NCBI GenBank assembly: GCA_015654825.1
Contig: JAATGE010000038.1
Span: forward strand, 1-5,869
Source of the DNA: Rhodospirillales bacterium
Lineage (GTDB): Bacteria > Pseudomonadota > Alphaproteobacteria > Acetobacterales > Acetobacteraceae
Reading direction: 5' to 3'
Length of the DNA stretch: 5,869 bases
Of this stretch, positions 1 to 5,286 are shown in pieces. The notes below the pieces were generated by a model. It had not been told where the DNA came from. It did no database searches and saw nothing but the letters and a program-made list of their open reading frames with translations. How positions within the stretch are numbered: position 1 is the first letter of the stretch; each line of letters starts with the position of its first letter. The translations under genes and the position numbers were made by a program.

Positions 1-13
1 ATCCAATCGGCAT

Positions 14-34
14 GCCTGGTAACCGGCACCAGGC
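14..34 (-). terminator. Possible hairpin terminator after the CHAP gene
   Basis: GCCTGGT (14-20) and ACCAGGC (28-34) form a perfect 7-bp stem around a 7-nt loop, 26 bp beyond the CHAP stop codon in the direction of its transcription. No T-tract follows on the minus strand, so it is not a classical intrinsic terminator. It may be a stem that protects the transcript end, or chance in GC-rich DNA. Confidence 0.3.
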
Positions 35-60
35 GGCGGAGCGCCATGGCCGGCGCGTCC

Positions 61-786
61 CTACTGGAACGCCCGATCGGGGGCGTCATTGCCAATGCCG
101 TTCAGGCTTAGATCCAGTCCGCGCGACGGATGCGGCACCTCCGCCACCTCGATCGCGATAGCGCTGTGGTGTCGCCGCGTGCCGATGCGCAAATCGGCCG
201 GCGGCTCGTCCATCGCCGGCATCGGGGTCCGCGCCGAGGCCTCGATGATCCGGCCGTTATCCGGGCGCGCGTAGATGAAGCCCCGCGTCGGGTAGATGCT
301 GCCGAAGCTGCCGGCGTGGGCGAGCTGCACCCGCACCGCCGACCAGTCGTTCTCTTCCGAGACGTCCTTTACTTCGATGTCGCGCGTGACGCCGCGGCTG
401 TTCCAGTGGGCCTGGTCGATGCTGATCGTCCGGCTGTCGACAACGGCGGAAACCACCGCGACGTGGCCGAGCGGCATTCTGCCGTTGGCGGCGAACGCCA
501 GCACGCTGCCCGGCTCGGGCCGCGCGCCGCGCTGATAAACGCCGGCGGCATTTGCCCACCAGTCGCGTGCATTGCCGGGCAGCACGATACCCGCGTCCTG
601 CTTGGCAAAAGCCACGCACTGGATCACGCGTCCGCCGCCGAACGGCATGCGTTGCCGGGCGTGTGCTGAACTATAGTGGTGATGTCGGCTCGTAATACTG
701 TTGGCAAAGGCATTTGTATTAATGGCTTGACTACAAAGAGTAATAAAAAGACCGAACACCAGCGCGTTACGGCCGTTTTGTATCAT
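61..786 (-). CDS. Secreted CHAP-domain amidase/peptidase-like protein
   Basis: Predicted 241-residue exported protein with a CHAP fold (cysteine, histidine-dependent amidohydrolase/peptidase), a family that cleaves peptidoglycan peptides or amide bonds in the cell wall. An export signal (about 1-28: hydrophobic LVFGLFITL, then NAFA|NS as a likely signal peptidase I site) is followed by a His-rich linker. The CHAP core runs from about 50 to 135: Cys57 in QCVAFAK is the expected nucleophile, His108 in GHVAVV the expected general base, and the polar residue after IDQAHW (Asn129, or Asp124) the likely third member. About 110 residues follow without a domain I recognise. I chose the ATG at 786; an upstream TTG at 849 would add 21 residues before the signal peptide and is unlikely. 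A G-rich stretch precedes the ATG but the Shine-Dalgarno is weak. The first 45 codons are much more AT-rich than the rest. The CHAP call is firm; the substrate is unknown. Confidence 0.85.
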   Translation of the reverse strand: MIQNGRNALVFGLFITLCSQAINTNAFANSITSRHHHYSSAHARQRMPFGGGRVIQCVAFAKQDAGIVLPGNARDWWANAAGVYQRGARPEPGSVLAFAANGRMPLGHVAVVSAVVDSRTISIDQAHWNSRGVTRDIEVKDVSEENDWSAVRVQLAHAGSFGSIYPTRGFIYARPDNGRIIEASARTPMPAMDEPPADLRIGTRRHHSAIAIEVAEVPHPSRGLDLSLNGIGNDAPDRAFQ

Positions 787-942
787 GCGCGCCCCCCGCT
801 CGTCATGCGTCTGACAAAATCGGTAACAACGTGTGCGCAACCCTGGCAACCGATTACATCAGATCGGGCCCGGGGAGCGCGCACTTTGTCGGGAACGGGG
901 TGTGTATTAGGCCAGTTTTTAGGAAAATTAGCCGATCTTCAT

Positions 943-959
943 GCCCGCTCGCTGCGGGC
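943..959. other. Short GC-rich hairpin in the ridA-CHAP gap
   Basis: GCCCGC (943-948) pairs with GCGGGC (954-959) around a 5-nt loop. No T-run follows on either strand, so terminator activity is doubtful. It lies in the otherwise AT-rich gap between the RidA-like gene and the CHAP gene. Confidence 0.3.
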
Positions 960-988
960 CCTCACTTGGCAGGGACTGTGCCATAAAC

Positions 989-1027
989 TCGTGGCCAATA
1001 AGCCACTCTGTGACTGTGCGGCCACGA
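989..1027. other. Inverted repeat with alternative pairing downstream of the RidA-like gene
   Basis: TCGTGGCC (989-996) is perfectly complementary to GGCCACGA (1020-1027), an 8-bp stem with a 23-nt loop. The same left arm (GTGGC, 991-995) can instead pair with GCCAC (1002-1006) in a smaller hairpin, so the two structures exclude each other. It begins 27 bp after the RidA-like stop codon in the direction of transcription and lies about 200 bp upstream of the CHAP start. It could end the RidA transcript or structure the CHAP leader. I see no convincing -35/-10 pair in 787-1053. Confidence 0.35.
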
Positions 1028-1053
1028 CCATTACTGTAATCTTTATTCCGCCT

Positions 1054-1404
1054 TTACTTGCAAGCGGTCACCATAATCTCGACTCGCCAGCGTGGGTCTG
1101 CCAAAACCGCCTCAACTAGAGCGCGCGCCGGCGCCTGCCCCTCCGGCAGCCAGGCGCTCCAGACCTCATTGAGCACCGCGCGATCCGCCATGTCCTTCAG
1201 CCAGATCTGTGCTTGCAGCAGGCGCGTGGAGTCGGTGCCGTGCAGCTCCAGCACGGCATCGATCTGCGCCAGCACGTCGCTGACCTGGGCCGCGGTGTCG
1301 GCGTCCGGATTCCGCGGCACAAGTCCCTGGGTGTAGACGAAGCCGTGGTACTCGACGGCCCTGGAGAAAATCGGGCTCGGCTCGGTGCGCAGAATGCGGC
1401 TCAT
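1054..1404 (-). CDS. RidA (YjgF/YER057c/UK114) family protein, YoaB-like
   Basis: A 116-residue cytosolic protein of the Rid superfamily. RidA itself hydrolyses reactive enamine/imine intermediates made by PLP enzymes such as threonine dehydratase, and assembles as a trimer with active sites between subunits. Visible landmarks are TQGLVP (25-30), AQIDAVLELHG (46-56), LNEVW (78-82), APARALVEA (91-99) and WRVEIMVTA (106-114). Arg94 and Glu109 align, from memory, with the carboxylate-binding Arg105 and catalytic Glu120 of E. coli RidA, so deaminase activity is possible. Length and wording (NPDADT, LAQIDAVLE, AWLPEGQAPAR) resemble E. coli YoaB more than RidA, so the true substrate is open. The start ATG is preceded by GGAGA with a rather long 10-nt spacer. 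It lies 75 bp downstream of the small lipoprotein gene in the same direction, separated from it by tandem repeats, and may be co-transcribed with it. Confidence 0.9.
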   Translation of the reverse strand: MSRILRTEPSPIFSRAVEYHGFVYTQGLVPRNPDADTAAQVSDVLAQIDAVLELHGTDSTRLLQAQIWLKDMADRAVLNEVWSAWLPEGQAPARALVEAVLADPRWRVEIMVTACK

Positions 1405-1430
1405 CGATGGGGTTTCTCCGATAATTGTAT

Positions 1431-1494
1431 TTCAGGGTTGGCGTAGTTCAGGGTTGGCGTAGTTCAGGGCTGGGGTAGATCAGGGCTGGCCGGG
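1431..1494. repeat. Four tandem copies of a 16-bp unit
   Basis: Two identical copies (1431-1446 and 1447-1462, TTCAGGGTTGGCGTAG on the plus strand) are followed by two diverging copies (1463-1478 and 1479-1494). The last copy contains the stop codon and final codons of the lipoprotein gene, so the array looks like duplication of a gene end into the gap before the RidA-like gene. Because 16 is not a multiple of 3, the TGA in successive copies (1480, 1464, 1448, 1432 as the lowest coordinate) falls in successive reading frames. Confidence 0.9.
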
Positions 1495-1785
1495 CCTGGT
1501 GCCGGGCACGACGGCCGGGCCGCCGGCGCTGCGCGCCAGGCAGGTGTCCTGCAGCTGCTGCTGCTCATACTGGTCGGACAGGCCGGCATTCGGGTTGTAG
1601 GCCAGGGTGTTGCCGGAGAACGGCGAGGCCGAACCGTCGCGTTCCGACAGCAGGTAGCGGTTGCGGGCGGCGAAAACCCGGTCCGCCTCGCTGCGGCAGG
1701 TGGCCAGCGCCTCCTTATCCTCGCGCGTGGGTGTCTGATAGACGCCACAGGCACCGAGCGCCGCGGCGAGCAGCAGGGCAGGCAC
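1480..1785 (-). CDS. Small predicted lipoprotein, probably with a damaged start
   Basis: A 101-residue reading from a GTG at 1785; I do not recognise a named family. A hydrophobic stretch ending in a lipobox (LGAC, Cys13 lipidated and +1) suggests an outer-membrane or periplasmic-face lipoprotein. The mature part is polar and mostly helical, with Cys30 and Cys82 as a possible disulfide, a charged segment CRSEADRVFAARNRYLLSER (30-49) and a Pro/Gly-rich C-terminus. The GTG has AAGGA five bases upstream, so initiation is possible, but the resulting signal lacks the usual positive N-region and is very short. In the same frame an ATG at 1803 with a strong Shine-Dalgarno would restore M-T-[stop]-R-I-A-V before the hydrophobic core. 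Only a TAA at codon 3 blocks it. Thus this may be a recent pseudogene, a sequencing error, or a gene expressed by reinitiation. It sits between the YfhO-like and RidA-like genes, likely in one transcript. Confidence 0.65.
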   Translation of the reverse strand: MPALLLAAALGACGVYQTPTREDKEALATCRSEADRVFAARNRYLLSERDGSASPFSGNTLAYNPNAGLSDQYEQQQLQDTCLARSAGGPAVVPGTRPGQP

Positions 1786-1817
1786 GGCGATCCTTTAGGT
1801 CATGGGACGGCTCCTCT
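1783..1817 (-). promoter_or_regulatory. Double start region: two-codon mini-ORF then restart GTG
   Basis: On the minus strand AGAGGAG (1817-1811) lies seven bases before ATG-ACC-TAA (1803-1795). A second site, AAGGA (1795-1791), overlaps that stop and precedes the GTG at 1785 by five bases. Both starts share one reading frame. The upstream signal is the stronger ribosome binding site, so ribosomes would be expected to load there, stop after two codons and perhaps restart at the GTG. Confidence 0.6.
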
Positions 1818-1831
1818 GGCGCTGACCAGCA

Positions 1832-4009
1832 TCAGATGGCCTTGCCGGCGTCGGCCACCAAGCCGCGCCTATGACGCCAGCCGGACGACCGCAAGAGGCG
1901 TGGCGCAAATGAAGCTGCGGCGAGCCCCAGCGCGCCAGCGCCGCACAGGGCCCAGGCCCATCCGATGCCCGGTGGGGCGTAGCGGAACCTGATTTCACTG
2001 TGCCCCGGCGGCAACGCCAGGCTCTGGAAAATGCCTGCTCCGGCCAGCGGCGCCGGCGCCCCGTTCACGGTCGCCCGCCACCCCGGCCAGAACAGCTCCC
2101 TCCGCAGCAGGCGGGCAGGGCCCGGGCAGTCGGCCGTCACGATGTCGCGGCCGCCGCGGACCCGGCAGCCCGGTGCCTCCAGATAGGCCGCCGGCTCGGG
2201 CAGCGCGAAAATGTTCATGATCGCGTCGTGGTACACCAGCGAGCCGCCGTTCGGCCCGGCCGGCAATGCCTGCGTGGGCCAGGTGAGCGCGTAGGCGGTA
2301 GCCATGTCGCGATAGGCCGGCAGCACACGCTGCAGCACATCGGGCGGCGGCACCATTCCATTATAGAAATTCACCCCGTCGGCGCCGGGCTGCAGCCGGT
2401 CGCGGATTGCGTCGACCCAGGCGAGCGGCACCGGCAGGTAATTGTGGCTGATTTCGGCAATGCCGAACATCGCTCCGTAATTGGGCACCAGCGGGCCGAA
2501 CGACACCACGCGACCAAGCCCGGCATGCGACTGCAGGAACTGGATGGCCGCTACGTCCAGACGCCGGCCATGCGTGCCGGCGAACAACGGCAGCATGAAC
2601 AGCGCGGCCGCGTGACCGCCGATCAGGGCAACCACAGTACGCTGCCGCGCGCGTGTCGCCGGCCCGCACAGCAACCGCCAGGCGGCTGCCGTGACGGCGA
2701 GCGTCACGCCGGTCGCCGATAATGCCAGCAAGGCTGGTGCCGCGGCGATGGAGTCGGCGGACCAAAGCAGGCCGGCGACGGCGAGGGGCGTGAGCAGTAG
2801 CAGTGGTGGGGCCCAGGCGACACGCCGCCCCTCCTGCCAGTCGCGCATCGTGAAGGCGGCCAGCACGGCGGCAGCCATCGACCAGCTCGGCATGACGTAC
2901 AGATGAACCATGGCCTGGCGCAGCAGCGGTACCAGGCCGAACAGCGTCACCGCCGGGGGCCAGCCGGCGCCGCGTGCCGCCGTCACCGCAATCCAACCGG
3001 CCAGCACGTAGCGCAACGCCAGATCGGGGGCGCGGCGCCGCAGCGCGGCGAGCGCGAGCGCCGCCGTCGCCAGATCGACGTAGCCGCCGGTGCGGAACCA
3101 GGCCCACTCGGTGGACGCGCCCCGGGCGAGGTCGGCCATCAGGTTGCCGTGGCTGTACGGGAACAGCATCAGCGCCAGGTTGCCGCGGCGCCAGCCGCCG
3201 CCGGGGCCCGCCCCCGCGTGGACACCGAGGTACTCGCGCGGCAACGCCTCCAGGAACGGCCAGATGGCGGGTGCGGCCAACAGCAGTCCGAGCGTCACGG
3301 CGCCGCCGGCCCGTAGTGCGTATCGCGCGCGGTCGGGCGCCTCGGCGCAGCGCAGCGCTGCCCAAACGCCGGCGAACAGCAGGTTCAGCGCGGCCGTTTC
3401 GGGAAAGCCGGCGAGAAAGCTCCAGGCGGTGCCGAGAATGGCGGCCACCGGCACGCCGCCGGCGCGCGCCTGCTCGATGCCCAGCAGCAGCAGGGGCAAA
3501 AACGCCACCGGCATGATCGGGCCGTGCGCAAACCACGCGAAGGTGCCGTTCAGCTCGAACAGCACGGCGCCGAGGAGGGACGGGGCGGCACCCATGTCCA
3601 GGCGGCGCAGCAGCGAGTGGGTGAATAGGCCGCCCAGCGCGGATAGAAGCATGCGCAGCAGCAGCAGACCGTGCGGCAGCGCCAGCAGCAGACCGAAAGG
3701 CAGGAACAGGGCGGTAGTCTGCCCCTCTGCCGCGAGCGGCAGGCCCACGCCGGAGTACGGGTTCCACCAGGGCACCGTGCCCGCAAGCCACTGCTGCGCG
3801 GCGAAACGGCCCAGGGCCTCGGTGGTGACGCCCGCATTGCCGTCGATCCAGCCCGGATAGCCGCCGAGCCAGCCGTTGGTCTGCCAGGTGCCCGGGGTGA
3901 GGCCGGAGACGATGTAAAGTGGGTCGAACCGGAACCAGGGGGTCAGCGCCGGCAGATGCGCCAGCACTGGCAGCAGGGCGAGAACCAGCAACGCGCGTCG
4001 ATCGGCCAT
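1832..4009 (-). CDS. YfhO-like polytopic membrane protein, putative GT-C glycosyltransferase
   Basis: A 725-residue integral membrane protein resembling the YfhO family, whose Firmicute members help add sugars to lipoteichoic acid or other envelope glycans from a lipid-linked sugar on the outer face of the membrane. About 14-15 hydrophobic segments run from residues 5-23 through about 476. A soluble extracytoplasmic part (about 477-680) and one final helix (681-701) follow. Family-style motifs: the first outer loop with GGYPGWIDGNAG (49-60; Asp56 a candidate catalytic acid), PWWNPYSGVGLPLAAEGQ (80-97), AGFPE (200-204), and the C-terminal FWPGWRATVNG (640-650) leading to FRYAPP (675-680). It is somewhat shorter than typical Firmicute YfhO proteins (800 or more residues). 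The ATG at 4009 is the first start after an in-frame stop; its ribosome site is weak. It leads the minus-strand gene set, with 46 bp to the lipoprotein gene. No dedicated sugar-lipid synthase is in the window, so donor and acceptor are unknown. Confidence 0.8.
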   Translation of the reverse strand: MADRRALLVLALLPVLAHLPALTPWFRFDPLYIVSGLTPGTWQTNGWLGGYPGWIDGNAGVTTEALGRFAAQQWLAGTVPWWNPYSGVGLPLAAEGQTTALFLPFGLLLALPHGLLLLRMLLSALGGLFTHSLLRRLDMGAAPSLLGAVLFELNGTFAWFAHGPIMPVAFLPLLLLGIEQARAGGVPVAAILGTAWSFLAGFPETAALNLLFAGVWAALRCAEAPDRARYALRAGGAVTLGLLLAAPAIWPFLEALPREYLGVHAGAGPGGGWRRGNLALMLFPYSHGNLMADLARGASTEWAWFRTGGYVDLATAALALAALRRRAPDLALRYVLAGWIAVTAARGAGWPPAVTLFGLVPLLRQAMVHLYVMPSWSMAAAVLAAFTMRDWQEGRRVAWAPPLLLLTPLAVAGLLWSADSIAAAPALLALSATGVTLAVTAAAWRLLCGPATRARQRTVVALIGGHAAALFMLPLFAGTHGRRLDVAAIQFLQSHAGLGRVVSFGPLVPNYGAMFGIAEISHNYLPVPLAWVDAIRDRLQPGADGVNFYNGMVPPPDVLQRVLPAYRDMATAYALTWPTQALPAGPNGGSLVYHDAIMNIFALPEPAAYLEAPGCRVRGGRDIVTADCPGPARLLRRELFWPGWRATVNGAPAPLAGAGIFQSLALPPGHSEIRFRYAPPGIGWAWALCGAGALGLAAASFAPRLLRSSGWRHRRGLVADAGKAI

Positions 4010-4101
4010 CCCGCAGCGTATCGCGTTAAGGCGGCAAGGCTAGCGCCGCCCCACCGCAGGGCCCAGCGCGCGCTCCAACTGACGTCGGCGAACAAGGAAC
4101 G

Positions 4102-4190
4102 ATTAACAAAAGTTTTTGCTTCTTTTTTCAAAAAGAAGTACTTTTTCTTGTTCTTTTTTGAAAAAAAGAAACCAAAAAACTTTTGTTAAT
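4102..4190. repeat. AT-rich 89-bp inverted repeat with nested hairpins
   Basis: The ends are perfect 16-bp inverted repeats: ATTAACAAAAGTTTTT (4102-4117) against AAAAACTTTTGTTAAT (4175-4190). Inside are CTTCTTTTT / AAAAAGAAG (4119-4127 / 4130-4138) and TTCTTTTTT / AAAAAAGAA (4151-4159 / 4162-4170), so the block can fold as one long imperfect stem or as two smaller hairpins. Base composition is almost pure A and T in otherwise GC-rich DNA. I recall similar blocks as dispersed intergenic repeats in Acetobacteraceae genomes. No target-site duplication is visible at the edges. Confidence 0.85.
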
Positions 4191-4301
4191 TTGGCTTTCG
4201 TTTCGGGCCGAAGCGGCCGGCTCGAATGTCATGCCAAGAAAATTCCAAATGCGATTCCCTCCGCCCCACCTAGCCCGCCAGCCCTCCCCCGACTAACAAA
4301 G

Positions 4302-4329
4302 AGGTGCAGGGGGCAAAGCCCCCTGGCCT
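4302..4329. repeat. GC-rich hairpin repeat upstream of the methyltransferase gene
   Basis: CAGGGGGC (4307-4314), an AAA loop (4315-4317) and GCCCCCTG (4318-4325) form a perfect 8-bp stem. AGG (4302-4304) and CCT (4327-4329) can extend it past small bulges. The sequence style matches a hairpin I remember as very common between genes in Acetobacteraceae. It ends 28 bp before the methyltransferase ATG, inside its expected leader or promoter, and has no T-tract, so terminator function is not shown. Confidence 0.75.
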
Positions 4330-4357
4330 TCCTCCTCCGGTAAGATAGGCCCAAAGA

Positions 4358-5191
4358 ATGACGCTGTTCGGCGATTTCTTGCGCAACGACCATAGGCGCA
4401 GCCACAAATGGCACCAGTATTTTCCGGTCTATGAGCGCCATCTGGAACGCTTCCGCAACCGCCATGTTACGCTCATGGAAGTCGGCCTGGGCGAAGGCGG
4501 CTCCCTGGAAATGTGGAAGCGCTATCTGGGTCCATTCGTACGCATCGTCGGCATAGATATCGAGCCGCTGTGCATGCGGCTGGAGGAACAGCAGATCCAT
4601 ATCCGCATCGGCAGCCAGGATGACACGACGCTGCTGGCCCGCGTGCTGGACGAATTCGGCCCGCCGGATATTTTCATCGATGACGGCAGCCACATCCAGC
4701 AGCATATCAACACGACGTTCGACTTCATGTACCAGCACGTGGCGAAGAACGGCGTCTACATCGTCGAGGACCTGCATGCGGCGTACTGGCCGAACCACGG
4801 CGCCGGGCCCAGCCACCCCGAAAGCTTTATCGAACGGGCCAAGGGTTTTGTCGATGAAATGCATGCGCAATATATCGGCCATGGCACTGGCCGCACCCCG
4901 CTCGGCGACCGCACCACGTCCATTCATTTCTATGACAGCATCACCGTGTTCGAGGTCGGCGAATACCGGCCGCAGGCGCACAGCATCCAGGGCGATCCGC
5001 TGCTGTTCGAAATTGCCGCCGCACCCGGCATGCCGAGTTTGGCGGTGACGCCGGACCCGGTGCCGACGCCTGCCCAGCAAGGCGCCTGGGAAGCCGCCGA
5101 GGCGCTGCGGCGCGAACTGGCTCTGCTCCGCGCTTCCACATCGTGGAAGGTCACCGCGCCGCTGCGCGCGGCGAAACGGCTGTTCCGATAG
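4358..5191 (+). CDS. Class I SAM-dependent methyltransferase, MycE/CmcI-like
   Basis: A 277-residue cytosolic protein with a Rossmann methyltransferase fold. An N-terminal segment, FGDFLRNDHRRSHKWHQYFP (4-23), precedes the SAM-binding motif EVGLGEGGSLEMW (41-53) and the acidic strand end GIDIEP (65-70). IDDGSH (107-112) and VED (136-138) fit the metal-binding and catalytic residues of metal-dependent sugar O-methyltransferases such as MycE (His112 as candidate base; Asp109, Glu137 and Asp138 as candidate metal ligands; assigned from memory). The fold ends near 205. A proline-rich linker leads to a C-terminal helix ending in RASTSWKVTAPLRAAKRL (258-275), a tail I associate with glycosyltransferases and methyltransferases of polysaccharide loci. 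Together this suggests O-methylation of a sugar in a surface glycan, an inference. Start: the ATG at 4358 opens the conserved FGDFL segment directly; only a weak ATAGG lies before it. A cephalosporin-hydroxylase-like annotation is the main alternative. Confidence 0.85.
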   Translation: MTLFGDFLRNDHRRSHKWHQYFPVYERHLERFRNRHVTLMEVGLGEGGSLEMWKRYLGPFVRIVGIDIEPLCMRLEEQQIHIRIGSQDDTTLLARVLDEFGPPDIFIDDGSHIQQHINTTFDFMYQHVAKNGVYIVEDLHAAYWPNHGAGPSHPESFIERAKGFVDEMHAQYIGHGTGRTPLGDRTTSIHFYDSITVFEVGEYRPQAHSIQGDPLLFEIAAAPGMPSLAVTPDPVPTPAQQGAWEAAEALRRELALLRASTSWKVTAPLRAAKRLFR

Positions 5192-5237
5192 CGCGCGGAA
5201 CAATGGCGCCGGCCGCATTTTCACCATGTAACCACGT

Positions 5238-5265
5238 GATAGGGTGGCGCCGTCGGCACCCTATC
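5238..5265 (+). promoter_or_regulatory. Perfect 9-bp leader hairpin before the small secreted protein
   Basis: GATAGGGTG (5238-5246) and CACCCTATC (5257-5265) pair perfectly around a 10-nt loop. The stem ends 9 nt before the strong ribosome site and 21 nt before the ATG at 5287. It has no T-tract, so it is either a 5' leader structure that tunes translation or stability, a Rho-assisted end for the methyltransferase transcript, or a dyad bound by a regulator. The sequence does not decide between these. Confidence 0.5.
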
Positions 5266-5274
5266 CACCAAGCC

Positions 5275-5282
5275 GGGAGGAA
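5275..5282 (+). promoter_or_regulatory. Strong ribosome binding site fixing the start at 5287
   Basis: GGGAGGAA, with GGAGG six bases before the ATG at 5287, is the clearest Shine-Dalgarno on the plus strand. It rules out the longer in-frame start at 5143, which would overlap the methyltransferase gene and bury the signal peptide. Confidence 0.85.
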
Positions 5283-5286
5283 CCCC

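Larger units (their letters stand above)
4010..4357. other. 348-bp divergent intergenic region
   Basis: This gap separates the divergent YfhO-like and methyltransferase genes and should hold both promoters. It contains an AT-rich inverted repeat (4102-4190) and a GC-rich hairpin (4302-4329), described separately. Between them (4191-4300) I see no gene, and short open frames there lack a ribosome site or coding bias. GATTAACAAAAG (4101-4112) is echoed by GACTAACAAAG (4291-4301), suggesting that the two structured parts belong to one composite repeat. No confident -35/-10 pair was found; TAAGAT at 4341-4346 resembles a -10 box but has no matching -35. Confidence 0.6.

Noticed and set aside
35..56. 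GCGCC/GGCGC short inverted repeat (41-45 / 52-56) near the window start
   Set aside because: Only 5 bp and composed of G and C in GC-rich DNA; expected by chance.
676..1119. 147-codon plus-strand frame across the CHAP start, the gap and the end of the RidA-like gene
   Set aside because: It crosses two supported minus-strand genes, has no ribosome site, and its translation has no recognisable domain.
1404..1450. Promoter for the RidA-like gene: TACAAT on the minus strand (1429-1424) with CTGAAC 16 bp upstream inside the tandem repeat
   Set aside because: The implied transcription start (about 1417) would fall within the GGAGA ribosome site, and the -35 match is only three of six bases.
1464..1754. 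Alternative 96-codon frame over the lipoprotein gene
   Set aside because: The translation is Pro/Arg/Ala-rich shadow; the other frame has the lipobox and paired cysteines. It ends at a stop in the tandem repeat only because of the 16-bp periodicity.
2361..3791. Long 476-codon open frame on the minus strand
   Set aside because: It lies wholly inside the YfhO-like gene in another frame, and its translation is Arg/Ala/Gly-rich without domains, as expected of a GC-rich shadow frame.
4116..4343. Possible small gene in the divergent gap
   Set aside because: The frame runs through the A/T repeat (Phe/Lys/Ser-rich) and the GC hairpin, with no ribosome site or coding bias.
4229..5227. 332-codon open frame antisense to the methyltransferase
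   Set aside because: The plus-strand frame has clear methyltransferase motifs throughout; the antisense translation shows no family motifs or ribosome site.
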